Origin: an uncultured Faecalicatena sp.
GTDB lineage: Bacteria > Bacillota > Clostridia > Lachnospirales > Lachnospiraceae
Direction of reading: 5' to 3'
Length of the DNA: 21,227 nucleotides
NCBI GenBank assembly: GCA_902489075.1
Contig: CABTYO010000034.1
Location: 1 to 21,227, forward strand
Each line of letters begins with the position of its first letter. Position 1 is the stretch's first letter. The notes beneath the pieces were generated by a model, which did not search any database, was not told the origin of the DNA, and saw nothing but the letters and a program-made list of their open reading frames with translations. The position numbers and the translations under genes are program-made. Shown here in pieces: positions 7,270 to 13,620 of the stretch.

Positions 7270-7575
7270 GGCAGGCAAAGTCAGGCTTTGAACGTAAATT
7301 AGTGGTTTTTATAACTTTAATTTTTTCATTAGCAGCCCCTTCTTTGTATGATAGTGCTGATTGGTACGCATAATTATACGTTAAAAGCTTTTATTTTCAC
7401 ATGATTATTCGCTTATTTCTGCATGACTATTCATCTCTAAAAATATTTTTGGTGATTTTCCAAAAACACTAAAGTGTACCCCTTGTCAAGAACATTTTAA
7501 GAAAAAGGGATAACATGTTCGCGATAACTCTTGTTTCCGTCTTTATCACGATTTTTTATCCCTATCTTTAACTCT
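7270..7575. other. Gene-free intergenic stretch, AT-rich and structured
   Basis: No convincing gene is seen here. It contains the small palindrome ACACTaaAGTGT (7466-7477), an AAAAATATTTTT self-complementary tract near 7439-7450 and the larger hairpin at 7507-7562. Short open frames occur on both strands, but none combines a ribosome binding site with a recognisable product. It separates two divergent transcription units. Confidence 0.5.
7500..7562 (-). terminator. Terminator-like hairpin on the minus strand with no annotated gene upstream
   Basis: GGGATAA (7507-7513) pairs with TTATCCC (7556-7562), and a second imperfect pair (GCGATAA near 7521-7527 with TTATCAC at 7543-7549) nests inside. 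Read on the minus strand the second arm is followed by a TTTTTCTT tract, the form of an intrinsic terminator. No minus-strand gene ends here. Confidence 0.4.
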
Positions 7576-7608
7576 TCTCTATACAAAGTCCGAACTTTGT
7601 TCTAAAAT
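7576..7608. promoter_or_regulatory. Palindromic operator and probable promoter of the EEP-family gene
   Basis: ACAAAGTCCGAACTTTGT (7583-7600) is an 18-bp near-perfect palindrome (16 of 18 positions symmetric). It almost fills the 17-bp gap between TATACA (7580-7585) and TAAAAT (7603-7608) on the plus strand. The mirrored minus-strand elements are TTTAGA (7606-7601) and TATAGA (7583-7578), also 17 bp apart. A repressor dimer bound here could block one or both. The -35 elements are weak, so the promoter call is tentative. Confidence 0.4.
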
Positions 7609-7647
7609 AAGTACATACTAATGAACTATGTATAGAGAGGCGAAGTT

Positions 7648-8706
7648 ATGAAAAAGAAGAGAAGAGGCTTGAAAATAGCTGGAGGAATCGTGCTTGGGAT
7701 CGTACTGGTCCTTGCACTGGCGGTCGGTTACCTGACGATTCGGGAATACCGGCCGGATGCCGTGGAGGCTGTGGAACCGGGGAACGGGACAGATACAATG
7801 AAAATTGGGGATTCATTTACTGTCCTTACTTACAACACAGGTTATGCAGGATTAAGCAAAGATGAAGATTTCTTTATGGACGGCGGCACGAAAGTAGCGC
7901 CGGAGAGCCAGGAACTGGTGGAACATAACCTGAAAGGGATCACCTCTATCTTGGAAAAGCAAAAGGCAGACATCTATTTCCTGCAGGAGGTGGACAGGAA
8001 TTCCAAGCGTTCATATCATATTGATGAACAGAAGTATTATGAGAATGCGCTGGATCTTCCCGGTATGTTTGCATGCAATTTCAAATGTGATTTTGTTCCA
8101 TATCCACTTCCACCGATCGGGAAAGTGACAAGCGGTCTTGTTACAATGACAGATCTGAAAGTGAACGAAGCATCCCGTATTGCGCTGCCGGAGTCATTTA
8201 CATGGCCCGTTAAGACATGTAACTTAAAGCGCTGTATGCTGGAGACGAGGATTCCGTTAGAGGGAACTGATAAGGAACTGGTTATGATCAACTTCCATCT
8301 GGAGGCCTATGACAGTGGCGAGGGTAAGATTGCACAGAGTAAGATGCTTGCCGAGAAGCTGGAATCGGAATATCAGAAGGGGAATTATGTGATCGCAGGC
8401 GGAGACTTCAACCAGACCTTCGAGGGGATGGAGAAATATCCGATCCACAATCAGGATGACTGGGTTCCAGGTGTCGTTGGCAGTGACGATATCCCGGAAG
8501 GCTTTTCCTTTGCCGTATCCGATAACGCACCGACCTGCCGGCTTTTGAACGGGCCGTACAGCGGGAATTATGATGATTCCCAGGTCTATGTACTGGATGG
8601 ATTTATCGTATCCGATAATATCAAGGTCAGCAAGGTGGAAAATATTGACACAGATTTTGAATATACAGATCACCAGCCAGTAAGACTGGAAGCTGTTATG
8701 GAATAA
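7648..8706 (+). CDS. Membrane-anchored endonuclease/exonuclease/phosphatase family protein
   Basis: This 352-residue protein has an N-terminal basic stretch and one membrane segment (about residues 9-30), so the catalytic domain probably lies outside the cell. EEP/DNase I-fold motifs appear in order: LTYNTGY with N63, FLQEVD with E114, INFHLEA with H217, GGDFNQ with D253 and N255, LDGFIV with D317 and YTDHQPV with D341-H342. All expected metal-binding and catalytic positions look present, so it should hydrolyse phosphodiester or phosphomonoester bonds. The fold alone cannot tell nucleic acid from lipid or sugar phosphate. A SD-like AGAGG lies 7 bases before the ATG at 7648. It is transcribed alone, from a promoter with a palindromic operator to a terminator. 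Confidence 0.85.
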   Translation: MKKKRRGLKIAGGIVLGIVLVLALAVGYLTIREYRPDAVEAVEPGNGTDTMKIGDSFTVLTYNTGYAGLSKDEDFFMDGGTKVAPESQELVEHNLKGITSILEKQKADIYFLQEVDRNSKRSYHIDEQKYYENALDLPGMFACNFKCDFVPYPLPPIGKVTSGLVTMTDLKVNEASRIALPESFTWPVKTCNLKRCMLETRIPLEGTDKELVMINFHLEAYDSGEGKIAQSKMLAEKLESEYQKGNYVIAGGDFNQTFEGMEKYPIHNQDDWVPGVVGSDDIPEGFSFAVSDNAPTCRLLNGPYSGNYDDSQVYVLDGFIVSDNIKVSKVENIDTDFEYTDHQPVRLEAVME

Positions 8707-8736
8707 AAAGAGTGATAGAATAAAGAAGTTTTATTC

Positions 8737-8766
8737 AAGGGATGGGGAGAATTCCCATCCCTTTTT
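8737..8766. terminator. Rho-independent terminator after the EEP-family gene
   Basis: The 10-bp arms AAGGGATGGG (8737-8746) and CCCATCCCTT (8754-8763) enclose a 7-base loop, and a T-run follows (8762-8766). It should end the plus-strand transcript and may also serve the converging FUSC operon. Confidence 0.85.
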
Positions 8767-8771
8767 GAGAT

Positions 8772-8832
8772 TTTTTGAAGACCTTTTTTAAATTTTTGAA
8801 GACCTTTCTGGATTTTTGCAAACTTTCTTATG
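8772..8832. repeat. Three tandem T-rich units of about 21 bp
   Basis: Two units share TTTTTGAAGACCTTT exactly (8772-8786 and 8793-8807, 21 bp apart). A third, degenerate unit, TTTTTGCAAACTTTC, starts at 8813. They lie just past the terminator of the EEP gene and before the end of the FUSC gene. Confidence 0.6.
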
Positions 8833-8851
8833 AGTTCTTTTATGTTTTTCC

Positions 8852-9913
8852 TTATATTGGATTTTTGACTTTTTTCAGTGTAACCGCATTTCGTATTCCT
8901 TCCCACACTGCATTAAATCCGATACAGTACACCGTAGCAAACGCATTTGCAAAGACACGCAGGATCACTGCCGGAACGGGTCCGAAGATACTGGATGCGA
9001 TCATGAGCGCCCCCAGTGCATTAAAGATATTCTGGAAGGCATAGCTGGCTGAGAATCCCACACCGATCCCGCCGATGATCCCAAGGTAGGGAAACATCCA
9101 GTCCGGCAGGAAGTGATACAGAATGAGAAACAGCACTCCTCCAGCAATATTAAATGGTGCACGCCGAAGCTCACGGTAAGTACAGTCTTTGATCAGCGGT
9201 GTCATGATGGACATGCATGCAATTCCAATCCACATGACTCTTGGAATTCCAAGAAGGGATGCCACGAACATTGCGGAGGCGGTAGCAAGGCTGATGCGTA
9301 TCTGCCACTGGGTCCTTGATGAATTCAGGTCCAGTTCATCCAGAAGATGTCTCAGCCCTCTTTTAAAATGCTGTTTTCTGTGACTCTTATAGAAGACCAG
9401 CGCACACATCATGAATCCCACCGCCAGGGCATAAAGTCTCAGTGTAAAAGCCTTGCCGGATACATCGTAGCCGTAAAGCAGGAGATAACTGAGCACAAAG
9501 GTAAAGTGATTCGACATGATGATATTGTGGCACCCCAGCAGTGTGATTGCAAAGATGCAGATGATATGCAGGAAAAATGCACCTGCAGGCGGCAGCATAT
9601 TTGCAGCCCTCGGGCCTGCTGCCAGAATCACGAATAGCAGGAAAACAGCCAGAAGGCTGCTCTTCATATTGATCCCGAAGTCCGCCTGACGCACAAGCAG
9701 CAGAATCAAGAGGACTGAGACTCCGGCAATGCTGTTGTCGGAGCCGAACACGATACTGAATCCGGTCACAAAAAAGAAGCAGAATGCCACTGTGAGCAGG
9801 ACCTTGAACAGATATATCAGCTCCCATTTTCTGCGTTCCTTCGGGTTCTTTGTTCTCCGGATCAGATCTTTCGAGCCTTTCGCATTGAGTTGTAATGCCT
9901 GGTAAAATGTCAT
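8852..9913 (-). CDS. FUSC family (fusaric acid resistance-like) membrane protein
   Basis: This 353-residue membrane protein has two blocks of hydrophobic helices separated by a cytoplasmic stretch of about 35 residues (YKSHRKQHFKRGLRHLLDELDLNSSRTQW). This is the duplicated layout of FUSC/aromatic-acid-exporter-like proteins. The second block includes RISLATASAMFVASLLGIP and ITPLIKDC-like and GARRAPFNIAGG-like stretches (actual: IMTPLIKDCTYRELRRAPFN), as in the FUSC_2 group. It probably helps export organic acids or amphipathic toxic compounds. The minus-strand ATG at 9913 has AGGGTGG about 4 bases upstream. It lies 52 bases after a MarR regulator on the same strand, so the two likely form a regulator-exporter operon. 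Confidence 0.75.
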   Translation of the reverse strand: MTFYQALQLNAKGSKDLIRRTKNPKERRKWELIYLFKVLLTVAFCFFFVTGFSIVFGSDNSIAGVSVLLILLLVRQADFGINMKSSLLAVFLLFVILAAGPRAANMLPPAGAFFLHIICIFAITLLGCHNIIMSNHFTFVLSYLLLYGYDVSGKAFTLRLYALAVGFMMCALVFYKSHRKQHFKRGLRHLLDELDLNSSRTQWQIRISLATASAMFVASLLGIPRVMWIGIACMSIMTPLIKDCTYRELRRAPFNIAGGVLFLILYHFLPDWMFPYLGIIGGIGVGFSASYAFQNIFNALGALMIASSIFGPVPAVILRVFANAFATVYCIGFNAVWEGIRNAVTLKKVKNPI

Positions 9914-9965
9914 ATGACCACCCTTTCATTTCTAATATTCATATTATAAGCTAACAGGACCAGCC

Positions 9966-10394
9966 TTAAGAATTTGCCAGTTCGATCAGCCGCAGCAATT
10001 CATGGCACTGTCTCTTCCCCAGTTTTTCTTCCAGCTTTTTTAACGGTTCAATAAAATAAAAATATGTGGATTCCAGCGTTTCCTGCCCTTTTGGGGTTAG
10101 AATGAGGCTGTAGCTGCGCCTGTCATTTTCAGAAGCCTTCTTCTCAATCAGAGCCTTTTCCATTAATCCATCGAGCAGTCTGCTGACCAGCGGTTTGCTG
10201 ACCCCCATCTGCCTGCTCAGCTCAATCGGGCTGAGCGTGCCCGCCCCCAGTTCGATCCGAAATAGGGCATCTACCTCCTGTGCGGTGCAGAAAGCCCCTT
10301 TCGTTGTCTTTTGTGTATAAAGATTGGAAAACAGCCGGATCGATTCGATCATCTCCATATGCCGGATCCACTCCGGCGTCTCTTTCTTTCCCAT
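9966..10394 (-). CDS. MarR-family transcriptional regulator
   Basis: The start at ATG 10394 gives 142 residues, the usual MarR size. AAGGAG lies 12 bases upstream, slightly far. Upstream ATGs at 10466/10463 lack any such site. The winged helix-turn-helix is clear: LSPIELSRQMGVSKPLVSRL (about residues 54-73) followed by the wing with END-RRSYSLILTPKG (about 89-103), including the D-x-R motif. Flanking helices form the dimer interface. It precedes the FUSC exporter gene and presumably represses the operon until a phenolic or similar ligand binds; ligand and direction of control are inferred. A dyad at its own start site supports autorepression. Confidence 0.88.
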   Translation of the reverse strand: MGKKETPEWIRHMEMIESIRLFSNLYTQKTTKGAFCTAQEVDALFRIELGAGTLSPIELSRQMGVSKPLVSRLLDGLMEKALIEKKASENDRRSYSLILTPKGQETLESTYFYFIEPLKKLEEKLGKRQCHELLRLIELANS

Positions 10395-10485
10395 ATCAAG
10401 AACAATCTCCTTTGTAAAAAACACTTTCCCCTGTAAGCTCCGTATCTGCGGTACCTGTAACATCATGGAATTACATACGGGAAAA

Positions 10486-10539
10486 TAGTTAACATTGTGA
10501 ACTAGATAGCACTATACCAGAGATAGAAATAGTTGTCAA
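10486..10539 (-). promoter_or_regulatory. marR-FUSC promoter with candidate MarR operator
   Basis: On the minus strand, TTGACA (10539-10534), a 17-bp spacer and TATAGT (10516-10511) are near consensus, with a start near 10504. Just downstream lies the 19-bp dyad TAGTTAACATTGTGAACTA (10486-10504, 6 of 7 arm positions symmetric), a suitable size for a MarR dimer. Binding would block initiation. Confidence 0.6.
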
Positions 10540-10551
10540 TACACTGCAGCG

Positions 10552-10590
10552 GATTTAAATTTACAGTATATGGCAGATTTAAATTTGTAG
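10552..10590. repeat. Direct repeat upstream of the response regulator promoter
   Basis: GATTTAAATTTACAG (10552-10566) recurs as GATTTAAATTTGTAG (10576-10590), 24 bp apart, each containing the palindrome ATTTAAAT. The pair lies immediately upstream of the two-component promoter and about 15 bp behind the marR -35, so it may serve either. Confidence 0.6.
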
Positions 10591-10619
10591 ACTTTTTGTA
10601 GAGAATTGATTAGTATAAT
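10588..10619 (+). promoter_or_regulatory. Response regulator promoter with 11-bp-spaced direct repeats
   Basis: TAGACT (10588) and TAGAGA (10599) are 11 bp apart, and the second ends 9 bp before the -10 TATAAT (10614-10619). No good -35 exists. The same arrangement occurs before the ABC ATPase gene (12606-12637), so this is probably a binding site for the encoded OmpR-type regulator and the operon is autoactivated. Confidence 0.6.
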
Positions 10620-10633
10620 TATGAAATGCAACG

Positions 10634-10650
10634 TGTGGAACAATTCCACA
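10634..10650. promoter_or_regulatory. Perfect dyad just after the response regulator start site
   Basis: TGTGGAAcaaTTCCACA is a perfect 7-bp inverted repeat with a 3-base centre. It begins about 8 bases past the predicted start and ends 16 bases before the likely ribosome binding site. It could be a repressor operator or a small leader hairpin. Confidence 0.45.
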
Positions 10651-10679
10651 GGTATCAGAATAAAAAGGATGGTTGTACA

Positions 10680-11354
10680 ATGATGAAGAAGATACTGGCA
10701 GTAGATGATGAGCCCGGGATCCTGCAGCTTTTAAAGGATTATTTCGAGATCCAGGGATACGAAGTGATAGAAGCAGCAAACGGGGTGGAAGTATTTGAAA
10801 AGCTGACTCAGCAGCCGGACCTGATCCTTCTGGATGTGAATCTTCCGGGGATTGACGGCTTTGAGATCTGTAAGATGATCCGCGACCATGTGTCCTGTCC
10901 GATCCTGTTTCTGACGGCGAAGGTGGAAGAGGAGGACCGCATCCGCGGATTCCACCTGGGCGGGGATGATTACATCTTAAAGCCCTTCAGTATTGACGAA
11001 CTGGGAGCCAGAGTGGAGGCGCACCTGCGCCGTGAGGAGAGGAAACAGATGAATCAGGCCGTGAAGATTCAGGGAAAACTGGCGATCCACTATGATGAAC
11101 GCAGTGTTTACTATGACGGCAGCCCGGTCAGCTTTACGAGGACAGAATTTAACATGATAGAGCTCTTGTCCTCCAACAGCGGCCAGGTATTCAGTAAAGA
11201 TCAGGTATATGACAGGGTCCGCGGTTATGACGGCAGTGGAGACAGCAGCATCGTGACGGAGCACATCCGGCGCATTCGGATGAAATTGTCTGTATTTACA
11301 GAGCAGCCATACATCGAGACGGTCTGGGGAGTGGGATATAAATGGATTGGTTAG
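10680..11354 (+). CDS. OmpR/PhoB-type response regulator
   Basis: The start is ATG 10680 (a second ATG follows), with AAGGATGG 7 bases upstream. The longer frame from 10626 overlaps a dyad and has no such site. The 224-residue product has a receiver domain (about residues 4-118) with acidic pair D9-D10, phospho-acceptor D52 in LILLDVNLPG, the conserved Thr in FLTAK and Lys in ILKPF. A winged-helix DNA-binding domain (about 130-222) ends in ETVWGVGYKW. It should bind direct repeats as a dimer after phosphorylation by the kinase encoded next, with which it overlaps by 13 bases. Likely targets are its own promoter and the ABC operon promoter at 12606-12637. The family call is firm. Confidence 0.95.
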   Translation: MMKKILAVDDEPGILQLLKDYFEIQGYEVIEAANGVEVFEKLTQQPDLILLDVNLPGIDGFEICKMIRDHVSCPILFLTAKVEEEDRIRGFHLGGDDYILKPFSIDELGARVEAHLRREERKQMNQAVKIQGKLAIHYDERSVYYDGSPVSFTRTEFNMIELLSSNSGQVFSKDQVYDRVRGYDGSGDSSIVTEHIRRIRMKLSVFTEQPYIETVWGVGYKWIG

Positions 11355-12586
11355 AAGAAAAAGTACTGGGAATCAAAAAGAGAATTAAGAATTTGTCTTT
11401 CTGCAGGGCCATGGCCGCATATATCCTTGTCATCGCTCTGGCAGGATACCTTTTGTCTTACATAACAGTCACCTTGTGTTACCGGTATCAGAGCATGATC
11501 TGGAGCAGATACAGTACGGACGGCACCATGTGGATCTTCACTGTCAAATTGGCGAACTGGCCGTTCTGGGCGGACAGTTTTGCTTCTTTCGAGGGGAATG
11601 ACCGGATCGCCATGGTAATCCTGGACATCATCCGTGTGTGGTGTCCGTTTATTTATGGGGTCGCCGGATCGATTCTGGCCTGTTTTCTTTTTTACAGGAA
11701 GAGGCTGAAAAAGCCTTTAAATATTTTGAAAAAGGGGACGGAGCAGGTGAGCCTGAACAATCTGGACTTTGACCTGACCTATGACAGTGAAGATGAACTG
11801 GGTCAGCTCTGCAGTTCCTTTGAAAAAATGCGCATGGAGCTGATCCACAATTATGAGGAGATGTGGGAGCTGGTGGAAAACCAGAAGCAGCTCAATGCGG
11901 CCTTTGCCCATGATCTGCGCACACCACTGACTGTGCTGAAAGGGTACTCGGATTTTCTGTCACGTTATCTCCCACAGGGAAAGGTGAGCGAGGAGAAGAT
12001 GCTGGATACACTGCGTCTGATGTCAGAACACTTAAGCCGCCTGGAGCAGTACAGCAGGACAATGAAGGGCATTCGTAGCCTGGACGAGCTTCCGATACAG
12101 AAGGAGACACACACCGTCGGCGGCATTCTAGGGGAAGTCAGGGAAGTAGTATTTGCCCTGGACCAGATCGGAGATGTCAGGATTCTGTTAGACGGGCCCA
12201 CCGGGGAGATGAAGGACCAGGAAGTTTTTGTTGACAGAAATGTAATCCTGGAGGTCCTGGAGAACCTTCTGTCCAACGCAATCCGTTTTGCGAGAAGCAG
12301 AATCGAGGTTTCCCTGACCTTTGAGGAGGACCACATGCTCTTCCTTTTTGTGAAAGACGATGGTCCCGGATTTACGGAATACGACTTGAAGAAGGCACTT
12401 CTGCCTTATTATAAAGAACATACCGCGGAATCTTCTCCGGAAAAAGTCGCCAAAGATCCCCACTTCGGCATCGGCCTGCATATCTGCCGCCAGCTGTGCA
12501 TGAAGCATGGAGGGGAATTAAGCCTTGCCAACAGCATAGAGGGCGGGGCAGTCGTGAGCGCTTCATTTTCCTGTAAGAATGAATAA
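11342..12586 (+). CDS. Sensor histidine kinase with HAMP domain
   Basis: The 414-residue kinase has two membrane segments (about residues 24-46 and 94-117) around a short extracellular loop of about 50 residues. A HAMP linker follows (about 117-170). Next come the phospho-acceptor H190 in FAHDLRTPLTVLKGYSD, N-box ENLLSNAIRFA (about 307-317), G1 box DDGPGF and G2 box HFGIGLHIC (about 374-382). All catalytic boxes are intact. The small sensory loop suggests a membrane or membrane-protein cue, not a large bound ligand. Its ATG lies inside the regulator's last codons, so translation is coupled. The partner is the preceding regulator, and the likely output is the ABC transporter that follows. Confidence 0.93.
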   Translation: MDWLEEKVLGIKKRIKNLSFCRAMAAYILVIALAGYLLSYITVTLCYRYQSMIWSRYSTDGTMWIFTVKLANWPFWADSFASFEGNDRIAMVILDIIRVWCPFIYGVAGSILACFLFYRKRLKKPLNILKKGTEQVSLNNLDFDLTYDSEDELGQLCSSFEKMRMELIHNYEEMWELVENQKQLNAAFAHDLRTPLTVLKGYSDFLSRYLPQGKVSEEKMLDTLRLMSEHLSRLEQYSRTMKGIRSLDELPIQKETHTVGGILGEVREVVFALDQIGDVRILLDGPTGEMKDQEVFVDRNVILEVLENLLSNAIRFARSRIEVSLTFEEDHMLFLFVKDDGPGFTEYDLKKALLPYYKEHTAESSPEKVAKDPHFGIGLHICRQLCMKHGGELSLANSIEGGAVVSASFSCKNE

Positions 12587-12605
12587 AGAGATTCTTTTGT
12601 TTTCC

Positions 12606-12637
12606 TAGAGAAATTATAGAGATTTATCCGGTATGAT
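12606..12637 (+). promoter_or_regulatory. ABC operon promoter with 11-bp-spaced TAGAGA repeats
   Basis: TAGAGA (12606-12611) and TAGAGA (12617-12622) start 11 bp apart. Nine bases separate the second from the -10 TATGAT (12632-12637), and no consensus -35 is present. Spacings are identical to the site before the response regulator gene. This is the form of a promoter activated by a dimeric OmpR-type regulator. Transcription should start near 12644. Confidence 0.6.
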
Positions 12638-12651
12638 ACTCTCATAGACAG

Positions 12652-12719
12652 GGAGATGAATGATATTCCCGTGAGATATCCGGGGAATACAACAAAATAG
12701 AAAGCCTGACTTCATCTCC
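12652..12719 (+). promoter_or_regulatory. Structured 5' leader of the ABC operon
   Basis: The perfect 9-bp arms GGAGATGAA (12652-12660) and TTCATCTCC (12711-12719) enclose a second perfect hairpin, TATTCCC (12664-12670) with GGGAATA (12683-12689). The outer arm ends 5 bases before the purine-rich ribosome binding site (12725-12731), so folding could affect translation. No T-run marks it as a terminator. Confidence 0.45.
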
Positions 12720-12741
12720 GGGAAAGAGAGGTTGAATAAGA

Positions 12742-13620
12742 ATGTCTGCAACAATTAAGATTGAACATCTGAATCAATATTATGGAAAGAAACAGGCACT
12801 GAAAGACGTGAATCTGACCGTTCATCAGGGAATGTTCGGATTACTTGGACGAAATGGTGCGGGAAAGACCACGCTGATGAAGGTCCTTGCGACCCTGCTG
12901 CCTGTATCGGATGGAAAGGTCACCGTCTGCAATGTACCACTTATCGATTCCGCGAGGATCCGGAAAATGACGGGATATCTGCCTCAGGATTTTTCCATGT
13001 ATCCGAACATGACGGTCTATGAGGCCATGGATTATCTGGGCGTCCTCTCCGGTTTAAGCAGCACACAGCGAAAAGAGGGGATCCCGGGACTGCTAAAGCG
13101 GGTGAACCTGTGGGATAACAAAAAGACGAAAGTAAAGGCTCTGTCAGGCGGGATGAAGCGCCGTCTTGGCATTGCACAGGCGATCCTGCATGATCCGAAG
13201 ATCCTGATTGTGGATGAACCAACTGCCGGGCTGGATCCGGAGGAGAGGGTACGCTTCCGCAACCTGCTCTGTGAGATTGCAGAGGAAAGAATTGTGATTC
13301 TGTCCACACATATCGTCGGCGATATCGAAGCCACCTGCGAGCAGATCGCCGTGTTAAATGAAGGAGAAGTCCTATTCAGGGGGACCGTTTCCGAACTGAT
13401 CGACATGGCGGAGGGAAAAGTCTACACCGCACAGATCAGCAGGCAGGAGCTGCCAAAGCTGAAAGAGAAGTACATCGTAACCAGTATGCTGACTCTTGGA
13501 AATAATATCATGGTACGTTTTATCTCGGACCAGAAGCCCTTTGCTGCCGCAAAAATCTGCGAGGCAGGGGTGGAGGATGCCTACATGTACCTGATGAACG
13601 GGGAAGGGAGTGAGGTCTGA
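12742..13620 (+). CDS. ABC transporter ATP-binding protein
   Basis: The 292-residue ATPase has Walker A GRNGAGKTT (residues 36-44), Q-loop Q82 in GYLPQDF, signature LSGGM (134-138), Walker B ILIVDEP (154-160) and switch H190 in ILSTHIVGD. The last 70 residues form a C-terminal extension usual in ABC-2 exporter ATPases. It should power the two permeases encoded downstream. AGAGAGG lies 10 bases before the ATG. Its TGA overlaps the next ATG by one base (TGATG). It lies under the TAGAGA-type promoter, so it is probably induced by the two-component system just upstream. The substrate is unknown; peptide antibiotics are a reasonable guess from the layout. Confidence 0.92.
   Translation: MSATIKIEHLNQYYGKKQALKDVNLTVHQGMFGLLGRNGAGKTTLMKVLATLLPVSDGKVTVCNVPLIDSARIRKMTGYLPQDFSMYPNMTVYEAMDYLGVLSGLSSTQRKEGIPGLLKRVNLWDNKKTKVKALSGGMKRRLGIAQAILHDPKILIVDEPTAGLDPEERVRFRNLLCEIAEERIVILSTHIVGDIEATCEQIAVLNEGEVLFRGTVSELIDMAEGKVYTAQISRQELPKLKEKYIVTSMLTLGNNIMVRFISDQKPFAAAKICEAGVEDAYMYLMNGEGSEV

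Noticed and set aside
7515..7571. An 18-residue hydrophobic peptide frame (MFAITLVSVFITIFYPYL) resembling a small type I toxin
   Set aside because: It lies inside the 7507-7562 inverted repeat, whose T-rich arm creates the hydrophobic codons. There is only a weak purine stretch upstream and no antitoxin RNA evidence.
8670..8906. A 78-codon minus-strand frame rich in Lys and Gln repeats
   Set aside because: It spans a terminator and the T-rich tandem repeat and overlaps the ends of two well-supported genes. The repetitive protein is explained by the DNA repeat.
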